Assembly (NCBI GenBank): GCA_964035545.1
Contig: OZ037765.1
Span: forward strand, 28,508,004 to 28,572,003
DNA: 64,000 bases
Reading direction: 5' to 3'
Source of the DNA: Bugula neritina
Taxonomy: Eukaryota > Bryozoa > Gymnolaemata > Cheilostomatida > Bugulidae
Part shown: positions 15,201 through 26,423 of the stretch, piece after piece
Position numbering within the stretch: the first letter of the stretch is position 1
How the letters are laid out: each line of letters begins with the position of its first letter
The notes under the pieces: generated by a model
Seen by the model: only the letters and a program-made list of their open reading frames with translations
Told to the model about the DNA's origin: nothing
Database searches by the model: none
Made by a program: the position numbers and the translations under genes

Positions 15201-16359
15201 GCACGGCTTTGGCTGCCTTAAAATACTGAATGAAATCATTGCTGACTTTGATGAGCTACTTGGTCTCCCGGCTTTTGTTGAAGTGGAAAAGATAAAGACA
15301 ATTGGCAGCACTTATATGACCTGCGTAGGTCTATCACCGGTGCAAAAGGTAATCATTAAACGATAATCAGTTTTTGCTTAATAATTATTAGCATTTCTAA
15401 AGAAACAGTTAATAATACCTGGATTGGTAAAATATATGAATATACTGTACATCATATCATACCGGTAATGTCGGACATATTATATACCAATAAACGATAT
15501 GAGCACACAGCCATTTTGTAATACTTGCATTAAACTCTATACTGTGCAATCTATTTAGGCATTTACTAGCAGAAATGAATGATAAAAGTGATACCAACGT
15601 GTATTTTTAGTCGGAAAACAACGCCGCTCAGAATTTGAAAACCTGTGCAGATCTGGCTTTTGAGATGCAAAAAGCACTGAATGGAATCAACCAGAACAGC
15701 TTTGATAACAACTTTCAAATGAGAATTGGGATAAATCACGGGCCTTTAGTTGCTGGTGTGATTGGTGTGAGGAAGCCTCATTACGACATCTGGGGACATA
15801 CCGTCAACCTTGCAAGTCGTATGGAAAGCAATTGCTTACCAGGCCAAATCCAGGTAAAATTTTGTATAAAATAAACTTTGTTGAATAATGTACACATATA
15901 GGCATTTCATGAACTTAGATGAAGAAAAAGATTTTTATCAACTATCATGCAGAGAGCAAGGTTCACCAGTTTTAAATTAGCACCGAAATATGGCTAATTT
16001 TTGATAAGTTCAACTCAAACATTAAACCATGCGCATAAGTTGTGTTATATTATTGTAAAATTTTATTATAGGTCATGGAAAAAACGGCAAATATATACAA
16101 AAGCATCCATTACCCCACCAAGTTAAGGGGAAAGATTAGAGTCAAGGGCCTTACGCTTCCACAAAAAGTATATACGATTGCAGAGCCGGACAGAACTGCT
16201 TCACTCTCGCCAATAAAACTTCCACAAGCATTGCCAGCAACTGGTGGTGTCAACTCCTTTGACAATGTTGTTATGAAAATAATTAAGAGTCCTTCAACAA
16301 AATTAAAGGTCAAAGAAGCAACAGATTGCGAAAACAATGAATCTTCAACTCAAAGCTAA
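290..16359 (+). CDS. Transmembrane adenylyl cyclase, AC2/4/7-like, 18 exons, complete
   Basis: This enzyme makes cAMP from ATP at the plasma membrane. Proposed exons: 290-379, 2301-3464, 4447-4596, 5635-5750, 7523-7634, 8490-8617, 9660-9821, 10180-10393, 10680-10832, 11411-11544, 11820-12048, 12212-12256, 13689-13897, 14056-14149, 14335-14493, 15109-15348, 15611-15853 and 16072-16359. All phases agree and give 1309 residues. The cytosolic N-terminus is long (about 257 residues), acidic and Ser-rich. The first membrane block spans about 258-440, C1 about 470-680, the second membrane block about 785-1000 and C2 about 1050-1240. C1 keeps both metal aspartates (FADICGFT, D512; LGDCY, D556). C2 keeps [16 protein letters not shown] (D1192) and TVNLASR (N1199, R1203), so activity is expected. 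The C2 INHGP and C1 NCVKMGLEM stretches resemble AC2/4/7 (fly Ac76E) from memory; the subtype is less sure than the family. The start is the first in-frame ATG after an upstream stop near 211. The intron after 10832 is GC-AG. Confidence 0.93.
380..2300 (+). other. First intron of the adenylyl cyclase gene
   Basis: The intron is bounded by a GTGGGT donor at 380 and an acceptor ending GATGTAG at 2300. It joins phase 0 to phase 0. It is AT-rich, and I see no coding potential or recognisable repeat in it. Confidence 0.7.
5330..5541 (-). mobile_element. tRNA-derived SINE, copy 1, with target-site duplication
   Basis: The element lies in intron 3 of the adenylyl cyclase gene (4597-5634). Read on the minus strand it begins with a tRNA-like head: GAGCAGCC, an A-box-like stretch, then a B box GGGTTCGAACC-type core at about 5475-5487. 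A body containing GATGTTAGGAAGAGCATCCA follows, with a tail near 5335. It is flanked by an 18-base direct repeat with one mismatch, TGTACTTG[T/C]TTAAAACAA, at 5312-5329 and 5542-5559. The second copy at 23731-23942 confirms the element's ends. The head is degenerate and is not a functional tRNA gene. Confidence 0.85.
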
Positions 16360-16836
16360 TGACTTATTTATTTAGTTACCTTACATAAGTGCTAAACGTT
16401 AGATATAAATAATATATAGATATGAATCTGCTATCTAATTGTACATAAAGCCACTTGGTGAATATATTTTTCAAGCCTTGTTTATATTTCTACATTCAAT
16501 CAGTACAACCCAAACCAAGAAATACAATATATTGTTACATAATTTCGTTATTTTTTAGTTTGAACTAAAATCTATTTTTTTCTATGCAATGTTTTTAGGT
16601 AATGTAATTTTATTGATATAAATGTGCTATATACAAGCTACAGATTTTTTACAAAAGTTTATATTTCAAACAGATTTAAAATCAATTAGTGGAACTAAGT
16701 CTAACAAAAATATGCAGTAATATGGAATGATAGCAGAAACTGGAATGTAAGATAAAAATGTAAATATTATAAATATTTTGTCTAAAAGATGCAAAAACCA
16801 TGCGACTCAAAAAAGGTCACTGCACAAGAAAGTTAC
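16360..16836. other. Tail-to-tail intergenic gap between adenylyl cyclase and the Ly6 gene
   Basis: This 477-base AT-rich gap separates two convergent stop codons and must hold both 3' ends. Minus-strand AATAAA words occur around 16366-16373 and could end the Ly6 transcript. I found no gene or repeat. Confidence 0.5.
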
Positions 16837-18243
16837 TCAACATAAGAGTTTAAGTATAAAATAACCAGCAATCAGAGATAAAATGCTCAGCTTATTTATA
16901 GGAGCAGTGTTACAGAGCCACAGATCATCACAGAAGCAGTAGTGTTTCTTTGTCTCAGTTACCAGGTAACTTTGGCCATAGGTGCTGTCAGATTTAGCTG
17001 GTATGCAATAGCCGTGTCGGCGTACGCTCGGCATATCTTCACGTATTTGAGTTTCCTTTAATAGAGTTGAAAGGCATCCCCTTGTTACAGTCTCCTGGCC
17101 TATAATATTGATCAGTGATATCAGAGCTTACAACATTCACTTGATTGCAGCATATATTGCACAAGATAACAGCTTGAGCTTTTAGTTGTAGACTACCGCA
17201 TTTAATTGCTACAATTCTACCAACATAAAAATATTCTTGGTGTTTAGATCAAAATACAAGCACATGTAGAAAATGCGGACCAGTAGCAACAGGTAGGAAT
17301 AAATGGAAAAAGTTATTCAGAATTAGTAAATTGTTATTTTTACTTTTAAAAGATTACTTTGAATTATAGAAAAATCCATCTCATGCAGTGGGAAGAATTT
17401 GACAGCAACAGTCATACTCTCTTGGAATTACATAATCTATAAGTTATTACATTGTAAGTTTGCACTTTAAAGTTTATATCTCAAAATTATTTAATTTCAT
17501 AACCAATAAATATTCTGTACAGCAGCGACTGTATAGCAACAAATGATGGGCAGCTACCGCCAGTTTATGACAGGATGACAGTATTGCCATGTGTCAGAAA
17601 TGTCAGAATAACTCATAAATAATTCCTAAGACAGAAAGAGACCTGTTGGCAGATCACATCAACTTACTTCCAACTTTATTCATGATTTTAACACACATAG
17701 GAGGGTCAGTCTCGGTGCCCGGACATTCTTTCCAGCCCTGCAGAACGTAGTCTACTTTATATACACCGCACCCAGGCTGGGAGCTGTGACACTGGAAACA
17801 TTTCAGTGAAGAACCTAAAATATTAGCACAAAATAGTAGTAACAGATTAACAGCGATTTGGCTTGTAGTATTGAGATGTGCAATTGCAAAGAGCCAAGTC
17901 TCATAGCATAAATAATAATAATGCACTAATGGTCTAGACTCTAGAGACTAATAACGAATAATTAGATTGCAGTCGTTAATTTTATTTTGATAGTTACACG
18001 GAATTGTTGGATTTTGCCAAAATTATTGTATTCAACATATGATATTGAAATATTGAAGCATTATTGGGAGCTAGAATATTGCAGCTTGAGTGCTTGTGTG
18101 CCAAGTAACATCTGCCTACTATGATTGATAATAACTATAACAGCATTTTAATAAATAATCAACAATGAAATTCAATTTTTACCTTGTTTGATGAAAATTG
18201 TGCTGAGCACAACAATAACTGATAGAATATTCGCCTTCCACAT
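16837..18243 (-). CDS. Ly6/uPAR quiver (sleepless)-like GPI-anchored protein, three exons
   Basis: The protein is secreted or membrane-tethered and has a single Ly6 three-finger-type domain. Exons on the minus strand are 18243-18183, 17814-17668 and 17099-16837. The phases (1 then 1) agree and give 156 residues. The signal peptide is about residues 1-20 (MWKANILSVIVVLSTIF). LKCFQCHSS opens the domain and DPPMCVK is the mid-domain block. TVTRGC follows, and CFCDDLWLCN is the closing Ly6 signature with Asn after the last Cys. I count ten cysteines. A hydrophobic tail at the very C-terminus (LSILSLIAGYFILKLLC) fits a GPI-attachment signal. The DPPMCVK and TVTRGC pattern resembles the quiver/sleepless group, whose known members modulate potassium channels and receptors; the partner here is unknown. 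A good acceptor (TTGCTTTTAG) at 18264-18263, 19 bases before the ATG, implies a 5'UTR intron. Confidence 0.88.
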
Positions 18244-18263
18244 CCTGATCAACTCGTTGTTTC

Positions 18264-20534
18264 TAAAAGCAAGAAAAATATCCAATAATAATATATTTAC
18301 TATGGCTACCAAGTTTTCTTATTATTTTACACATTACTACCATTACACTGCATAAACAAGAAATTTAAAAGCAAAACGTACCACATTTATATTACTATCA
18401 AATTATATTTAATTTAATAAGGAGTTGACGGACTACAATAAATATAAAATCAAGGACTACATAAAGTAATCATTGGCACTAAATCAATATGCACTCTAAA
18501 ATCATAATAATGAACAGACAACCAAGTTGAGTATTAAATTTAGATTTACTAATACAATTAGTATTACTATGGCGATCACTAACTCTAGGTTACTCTGAGA
18601 GTCAAAACAAGAGTACAATTACTAATTCTGAGAATTACTATTAAACTACAATTCAAACTAATTACTATTAGTATTAGGACTACTACTAGTACTAGGAGCA
18701 ACATTACTTCAAGTATATCCATTATAAGTTTTAATATTATTCAATTGAAAGTTTTGAGATAAAAACCAAGCCTAACAGTAACACTAACAGTAATACTAAT
18801 ACTAATAGTGATAGTATACTAATAGTATTCTGAATAATAGCCCCTAACCACCAATAGTTAGAGTATCATTAACTGGGAATGAGTAAGACAAAGTGTATCA
18901 CTATGACTAAGTCTAACACTAACCCTAAGACAGTAATGAGTAACTGTAAGTGTAACTGTTAATGTTACTGTTGCTCTAATACTTACAGTTAGTAACTTAC
19001 AGTGACAGCTTGAGCTACACTCACACTGTATGCGTAACCTTATCCTAGTCCAACTCTAAGTCTCATGAAGTTACTAGTTAGTGATACACTTCCAATTTAA
19101 CTTGCACTTTGGTTTACAGTTAGTAATGAGTTACTGAGTTTCATTGTTACAGTAACACTAACTGATTAACTTAAACTATAATTTAAAATTAAATTAAAAT
19201 TGGTAATCATAATCATAATGTTAAAAATCATTATCATTATGATTATCATTATCGCTACGATTATCATTATCATAATAATGATAAAATCATAATTATAACT
19301 ATAAGAGCTATGAGTTAATTTGACGATAATAATAATGATAACATTATTAATATTATAATTATTAATCATAATGATAAAGTTGATGATTATCATTATCATT
19401 ATGATAATGACAATATGAATATTATTGCCATATTGATATTCATATTGGTTATTGTTACTATCATGACCATCAACTCAATTACCTATACTTGTAGTAATAG
19501 TATTACTATTAGTATAAAGTTAAACTGGTACTATTACTTGTTATAAAAGAAAACAAGTTAATATTGTTTACTTTTAGTTTTAGTAATTTTGGAGTCTAAT
19601 TATTAGACAGTCATTTAACGATTATGCTTTTAGGTAAGAGGTAGGTCAAAATCGTGATATTTTGAATATTAGCCAGTGATCATTAGAACATTTTCCCCGA
19701 CGAAATTTCATGTAAATGATCGCAAGAAAAATATAATATGTAAATCGATGTCTATGAATGCAAGCTATAATAGCAAAATTACGAACAAACTTTATAAGAA
19801 AAGACAACTCTAGCTTGCAATAAAATACTTTCAAGATTACTTGGTTTTTAATAATTATTATTCATAACTCAAATATTTGTTTATATTTCCAACTTGGTTG
19901 TTGTGCTGCTCTTGATATTTTCTATATTACTTTAAAAAACCCAACAAAGTAAGCTATCAGTTATTATTGTCATAATCAAACAAATACATTGAATTACAAT
20001 TTATATGCAAGCATTACACAGAATTTATGTTGTAAATATGCACGCCATCAAACCCTAACAACTCTATAATAAATTTGCAACTCCACAATTTTAAACTTCC
20101 ATTACAGAAAAAGTCCCAAAAAGTTAAGAAAGTTTACATAGGTGAAATGGTGTTGGGAAACATGCATTATGTGCTAAACTTTGGATATCTTTGGTAAATT
20201 ATTTAAAGAGCTGTAATATTTATGAATACTTAACTGATAAGTTTAATCATCATATATCATATATTAGTGCATTGTTAATACTTGTGTGAAGTTACTTTAT
20301 GCTAGAGTATTTGCATGCATGTATATAACACTTTTGTGCAGTTATCACCACTGTTGCTAACCTATACCATTTACTTTACCTAGCTATTTAAGAAGTGCAT
20401 ATTATATAGCCAGAACAAAGCAAAGTTTTATATTATTACAAATACAATTTATATCTCATTCAATTGACTTTCACGATACTTAGCAAAGTTAATTAATGAT
20501 ATATTACATTGAATGCTGTCATTCATAAGTTAGG
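18264..20534. other. Intergenic region between the Ly6 gene and the next plus-strand gene
   Basis: This is a head-to-head intergenic region of about 2.3 kb. It should contain the promoters of both flanking genes and the Ly6 5'UTR exon. Apart from the simple-sequence cluster at 18640-19470, I see only AT-rich DNA and could not place a core promoter. Confidence 0.5.
18640..19470. repeat. Degenerate simple-sequence cluster (ACTAAT / GTAACA / ATTATC words)
   Basis: Overlapping low-complexity stretches follow one another. Positions 18650-18840 have ACTAATACTAATAG-type words. Positions 18890-19160 have CTAACTCTAAG- and GTAACTGTTA-type words. Positions 19195-19420 have ATTATCATTATGATTATC-type words. 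None is a clean tandem array. The open frame through 19166-19399 on the minus strand is an Ile/Met-rich by-product, not a gene. Confidence 0.8.
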
Positions 20535-23500
20535 ATGGACCCTTTACAATTTATTTGGTAAGTTTTTTATTTTATATGAATGCGTAGCCTTTGTGTTCAT
20601 GTGGTATGAGATTATTTCATATAATTTTTTCAAATATATTTTATAATTTGGTTAACTAAAAATTCTATTTACTTATTGTTATTGAATGAAGCCATAACTT
20701 ATTGGCACCATTTTTGCCATAATAGCAGTAATCAACTGTTTAGTAAACAGGGCTGAATTGTATTATATTAGTTGACACTGCAGTGTTTACTTTCTTTCTA
20801 ATGGCTATCTATCAAGCTATCCCTTTATGCATGTCTTATATTAAAGAGATTTGGTATTATTCAATTTTGTGCCATGAAAGGCTGAGCAACAGGGTTTATA
20901 CACCAAATAAATACCTATTAGTATTCGTTGAATAGAAGCCTTATTATCTTACTTAGTGAATACTATACTATTATATTACTAACCAAAAACATCATTAGTG
21001 CAATATAATCAATAAAAAATAATTAAAGTAATTTGCTTTTCTTTCAACAGAAATATTAAAAGTAAGTGGTTCACTGTGCTAATAAAATCTAAATGCTATG
21101 ATTTCATGCAGCTGTAGAGGAAGGAAAACTCAAGTCAATAACATGTCTTTAAGATATCGAGTTTACACATGTAAGGAGACCCGATCCGACAGCGATGTGG
21201 CAGCGGACAGCGCAAAGAGCAGAGCTAAAAGAGCAATGACTGCGGCTGCTGACTTGTATAGACCTGCAGATCCTCTGCTGATGATGGGAACTCTGAGGAA
21301 CTTGCTGACTTCAACGTCATATAAGGAGAAGAAAAGTACCAGAGAACCAGAATACAAAGCATATAGAGTGAGTGTGTTCAATAGTGCCACCCGTCATGTG
21401 TGGTGAAAGCCATAAGGTTTCAAACATGCTGTCTATAAACGAAACTTATCTATATTCCATGGTGTTCGGTAAAATTGGCACAGGTATTAAAGGCACAAAA
21501 AGAAAAGTAGGTAAAAATGGCACACTTTAATATTGGGGTTGGGGAATTTAGGTGTGTGGGTTGGGGTTCGGGATGGAAGTTTAGGTTTAGGTTTGGGGAT
21601 AGGGGGTTTGAATTTGACACCGGTGTGCCATTATCACTTGTGACATTTTTATCTACTTTTCCATTTGTGCTATTATTACCTGTGCCACTTTACCTAAAAT
21701 CATATTCTATACACAGTTTAGATGAAAGTTACCAGCACACATTGATTATATAATTATTCACCTACAGTGTTTATTATTTCTTGTATCAACAGCAGATTAA
21801 AATAAGAATCAGTGGATTCAAATTATTGGCAGTTACAAGATAAATATTGTCCTTTGAGTGTCTAGTTTCACAAACTTGAGATGACTGTATAGAAATTATT
21901 GTTGATCGAATTAGTGAGCCATGTAGATACCGTGATTATGTTCGAGTCTTGTATGGTGTTAGTAGTACACATGAATGCAACCGACATTTATAGTATTATT
22001 TATTACCAAGTCTATACGTGCCTAATCTTTTACTTTAAGTTATTCCCTACTTGAAAATTAAGCTTATATACACCCTATTCGATATGTTTTCGAGCATTGA
22101 ATGACTGGTGTTTATGGGGGCATGCTGGTAAGTTGCTGTGATATGTGATTGTATGTAATACACATTGTATACGTAGTTATTACCACAAGCTGCTGTCACT
22201 GTGAACGTCTCCTTATACTATTTATATCATATAATTTAGGTTTATAAATTATATTACGCATTATATGAAACAAAATTCTCAACATGTTTAAATGTTTAGC
22301 CAAGTTAAATGTTGGATATAAAAATGTGCTTTATCGAGATGAAAAACAAGCTGTTTTTATTTCTGCATTATTATGTATTTTTAGTTTAAATCTGGTCAAC
22401 ATATTCCATGTAAAACTTCCGAAAGTAGACAACCAACTTTTCTATTACTGAATACTAAGTAATTTGATAGTGGCACCTTGTATTATGTGCAGTTTTGCAA
22501 AAGTTATTGTACACAAACAAATGCAAACAATAAAAAATTAAAAAAATTCATTTTATTAAGAAATAGTGTGCCAATACAGAAAACTATCATCCACATTGCT
22601 ATACTTATATGTGAAATATATATGCAATGCAAGCAAGCATAATATTGTGCTACACAAACACAAAGGCATATGCATTTCTGTATATGATGAGTAACTTTGT
22701 ATATGAATGTATAAACTACAGCTATAAAGTCTATAAAGGTTGGAATATGCTAAATAGAATATGCAATGAATTTTCGGATACAAGTTGTAGCATATTTTGG
22801 CAACATAAGTTTTAACTTCCAGATGGTTGCAAAATACTTTGATTTGCTACGTTGAACAAATATTAATGGCCACATTTTCCTACCTAGCTTTTATTCAGTA
22901 TAATTAAACTTTTTTATCTATTTTTTACGCCAAGAATATTTTGCTAAAAAATTTTTAATTGCAACTTATGCCTTGTAACTTTATTACCTTTTACATTTTG
23001 TTGATATGTTAGGCTAGCCTCAAAACTAAAGCTTTCTCCCAGCCTGAATGCGGTGACTTCACAGAAACCTCCCAAACAACAAAGTCTGATATACGGCCAC
23101 CTTTGCTTGAGAAACTAGACATGAAATCTTCTAATGTTTTCTCTTTCGCAGACAAGTCACCTGCTTCAGGCTCGTCTGTCATGATGCCAGCACATGCACC
23201 AGAACCTTCCAGAACCAAGGGCACATCGGTATAATAATCATATTGGTAGTAAAAGTATAGCAAATCATTAATGAAACATAAACATACATTAAAGATCATA
23301 ATCTTTGCTAGAGCCAATATATGTGAAAGCCAAAATATGACTTTAAAGTATTAATGTGCAACATCTTTTGAAAACTTGGAGTTATAATTATATTAGCTGC
23401 TGTGAAATGTGAATCATGGCAAAACCTGACATATTCTTTTAATTTTAGAGAGATGGTACCCATGAAAAGACAACTCAGAAACAAATAAATTATTCTCAAC

Positions 23501-24776
23501 AATTGCGTCTATTGAAGGTATTTAATAATTAAAATAATGAAAAAATTTATTTTTACCATCATCATTTATCAGTAGAGAATACCTACTGTAAAGAATGCCT
23601 GCAAAGCCTTTTATACCGTTTTAGGATTGCTATAGTATAATATTGAATGAACAATAAATAAAAATATCATTAATATATTAAAACATTCGTTTATTATAAC
23701 AATAAATATCTTTATTTTATAGCTTATTAAACTCACGCAAGTTTATAGTCGCTATCCCTGTGAGAAACCCCTGATGGTAAGGGTTTTTGCTAGAACGGGC
23801 TAAGGACTTGTTTAAATGAGGCACAGGAGCAATTATGACTGGATGCTCTTCCTAACATCACCAATGGTCTTTGTCGGGGTTCGAACCCACAACTTCGTGT
23901 TCACAAAGCAAACGCTTTAACCCCTAGACCACGGCTGCTCCCTATTATCATGTATTAAATCAATTTTACTTCTTTGTACTGTTTACGTATACTTGTTACA
24001 CATATTTGTTTAAGGGTAGAAAGATGGAGTTGTTACAGATGTCACAAGAAAACACAGCCGTACCAGCAGTTAGAAGTACGCTTGACAAAAGCTTTATCAT
24101 CGGTGGAAGAGGTGTGACTGAAACTTGTAAAATAAAACCAGATCCCATAGCTCCTTTACCATCTCCGACATCACTGTCTCCCCTCATTAATCTCAACACA
24201 TACTCCAGAGTTCTGGCGTACGCAAAATATCGTTCCAAATGTAGTGTCACCTCATCAGTTGATAAACGACATTCTCAGAAGCGACCTGCTATTGTAATAC
24301 CATGTCATACTAACACAGTTTGTGCATATTGTCAGCTATACGATGATGAACATGAGTGTCAGGATGAAGAGAAGACAACTACATTAGAAAAGTCAGAAAA
24401 GTCAAAAGATAATATAGCGAAGCAAAGTTTATTGCCTAAAGAACCCAGTCATGAGAATACCAATCTAGTAAAGCAGTTTGCTCAAGTGAAACTAAAAGAC
24501 AAGCCTGAAAGCGAATTGTCAGAAAACAATAGCAGAGAAAGTCAAAACTTTGGCAAAGACACTTTGGAGAAAAACAAACCATACAAGAATCACACAGACT
24601 ACCGACAAAGCTGTAAATTAAACACAATTAATGCTCATAGAAGGATGGCAGATGTGTTGCCTGAGGTTCTTCCAAAAGTCTATAAACTTCGCTACACGAA
24701 GTCATCAGTTTCTAGTATGAGGGCGGGTCCAGCGACAGCTATAGACACATCGGCGGCAGCAGTTCCACTATTCTAG
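20535..24776 (+). CDS. Unrecognised disordered Ser/Lys-rich protein, five exons
   Basis: I do not recognise this protein. Proposed exons are 20535-20557, 21112-21367, 23013-23228, 23449-23517 and 24015-24776. Phases agree (2, 0, 0, 0) and give 441 residues. The first exon (MDPLQFIC, donor TG|GTAAGT) is inferred only from phase and a good donor; otherwise translation could begin at the ATG at 21143 (MSLRYRVYTC). An Ala-rich helical stretch (about residues 33-55) is followed by a hydrophobic turn, DPLLMMGTLRNLL. The middle is Ser/Pro/Thr-rich. The last exon has charged repeats and two cysteine pairs (CHTNTVCAYC). There is no signal peptide or membrane span. The composition suggests an intrinsically disordered cytosolic or nuclear protein. 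A SINE sits in the last intron. Exons 2-5 are well supported by splice sites, and the function is unknown. Confidence 0.72.
21468..21697. mobile_element. Foldback (inverted-repeat) element with G-rich centre, MITE-like
   Basis: The left arm, 21468-21524, is GGTAAAATTGGCACAGGTAT... ending in GGCACAC. It matches the reverse complement of the right arm, 21622-21697, over about 57-76 bases with scattered mismatches and small gaps. The centre, 21533-21612, is G-rich on the plus strand (GGGGTTGGGG, TTTAGGTTTAGGTTTGGGGA). The element lies in intron 2 of the gene at 20535-24776. It looks like a short non-autonomous foldback or MITE-type insertion. I could not define target-site duplications. Confidence 0.7.
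23731..23942 (-). mobile_element. tRNA-derived SINE, copy 2
   Basis: This is the same element as at 5330-5541, in the same (minus) orientation. It sits in the last intron of the gene at 20535-24776, ending about 70 bases before the acceptor at 24014. On the minus strand the head GAGCAGCCGTGG leads into an A-box-like TGGTCTAGGGGTTAAAGCG (23931-23913) and a B box GGGTTCGAACCC (23888-23877). The shared body GATGTTAGGAAGAGCATCCA follows, and the tail is GAAACCCCTGATGG-like in the complementary reading. Flanking direct repeats are not clear. Confidence 0.82.
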
Positions 24777-26419
24777 TTTTCTAAAAGAAGATTATATGCA
24801 ATATTTTCATTTAAATAACTCTAAGAACATGTATTACCTTTAGCTACATAGAAACAGTGTAATAGCACTCAACAATAATTATACAAAAAGCACCAGGCTA
24901 TATACTTAGGAGCACATTTCAAATGTCTGATAGCATGTTGATACAACATTCTTAGTTAATATTTTGCCACACACACTTATATCTACTAATATTTACTTTT
25001 CCATAGTGTAAATAATGTAAATCATATACAGACGTAATTGCTCAAGTGTGTTGAAATGATATATGCAAAAATAAACTGAATAAATAAAACAGTCCATTGT
25101 AATAAATTAACATACTTAGAAAGTTTAAATCAGAAACTAATGTTTATTTCTCATACTGATTGGTTTGACTGATCTGATTGATAAGTTATTGATTTCAATA
25201 TCAATAATTATCACTATACACGTGTCAAAAATTTGTGAATATACACATAAATTACAGTTGATAACCTTTTACAATATAAATAGTCAGTCATTTCATTGAT
25301 AGCTACTGATGCTGATGGAGTTTTAACGGTAACTAGAAGAAATAAGGGTCAACAATTTATAGGTTAAGACAACTCCAATATATTTCAGTTTAATAATTTG
25401 ATTAGCAACTCTAGCTTGGTTACCCATGTAAATGAATATAAGAGTATTATAATCCTCTGTTTTATATGTTTGAAGACATATATAGAAATTTATGGCCAAT
25501 TTGAATTTAGTAAACTATTAAAAGGCCCAACAGGTTCAATTTTAACTTTAAATTTAAATTTAAGCATGAAACAGAATCTAAATTTAACATTGACATTATT
25601 GCTGTCTTTATAATGGTGTTTTTTTCATGTTCAAATGCTTTAGAAAGTATATTAGACAAATTGGGTCATGGCGATTGGGTTATGCGATGAAGCTTATATG
25701 CTCATTACTCTGTTGTAGGAGCATATGCTGCTTTGGCTCCAAATGAACCTGCTGCTGTCAACGGTTATTTGACTATTAATGCGTATTAACATACACACTA
25801 CAAGATTTAATAATTTAATTATATTCTACAACTCTACTGTGTAGTAAAACTAATAATCTTGTATATTAGACCATTCACTTTTAGTAATGAATTCTTTGAA
25901 ACATTATGCAATGAATTGAGCTTAGGTTTAAAGAATCTTTAGAGAATAAATACCAAGAGTATTAGAAAAGAACAATGTTGCCTTTTAGTTGATAAAAGCT
26001 GCCTTAATCAAATATGCATTCAAAAGGAATGCTGCTTTGCTTCAATTCTTATCAAGGGTCATAATTAGCTGACACTTGAACAGCGCCCCAACAAACAGTT
26101 AGCACACAAGCATAACGCGCAGCAGCGTAGGTGGATAGAGTCAGTCGTCAACTAATTGTGACTATCATGAGATATATTTATGGTGGGGGAGTGGATAACT
26201 AGCGGTGAAACAGATATATTCTATGTGTGAGGAACATGCTAGGTAAGTGGTAGATCTGTAGCAGCACAAGTTGATGTTAGAGAGATATCATGCAAAATAT
26301 TTACTGGACAATAATAGTTTGAACAGTTTTTGTTTTTGTATATACATCTCATTTGAAGAATTCTAAAATTAAAAGTACGAGTTCTGTAAGTTAGCAGCTT
26401 TTGAATGCGTTTTATTTAG
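24777..26419. other. Intergenic region with a probable 5'UTR exon of the next gene
   Basis: Positions 26080-26242 are less AT-rich than their surroundings and end in a near-consensus donor (CTAG|GTAAGT at 26243). The next acceptor (TTATTTAG at 26419) is four bases before the ATG at 26424. I infer a non-coding first exon ending at 26242 and a 177-base leader intron. The rest of the region shows no coding signal. Confidence 0.45.
25070..25084 (+). terminator. Candidate poly(A) signals
   Basis: Two AATAAA hexamers (25070-25075 and 25079-25084) lie about 300 bases past the stop codon at 24776 and could end that gene's transcript. Confidence 0.4.
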
Positions 26420-26423
26420 AACC

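Noticed and set aside
18640-19470. CRISPR-like or telomere-like repeat array
   Set aside because: There is no fixed repeat-spacer structure and no regular telomere unit. The words are degenerate simple sequence in a eukaryotic genome.
21517-21753. 78-residue open frame on the plus strand
   Set aside because: It runs through the foldback element and its G-rich loop. It has no homologous motif and lies within an intron.
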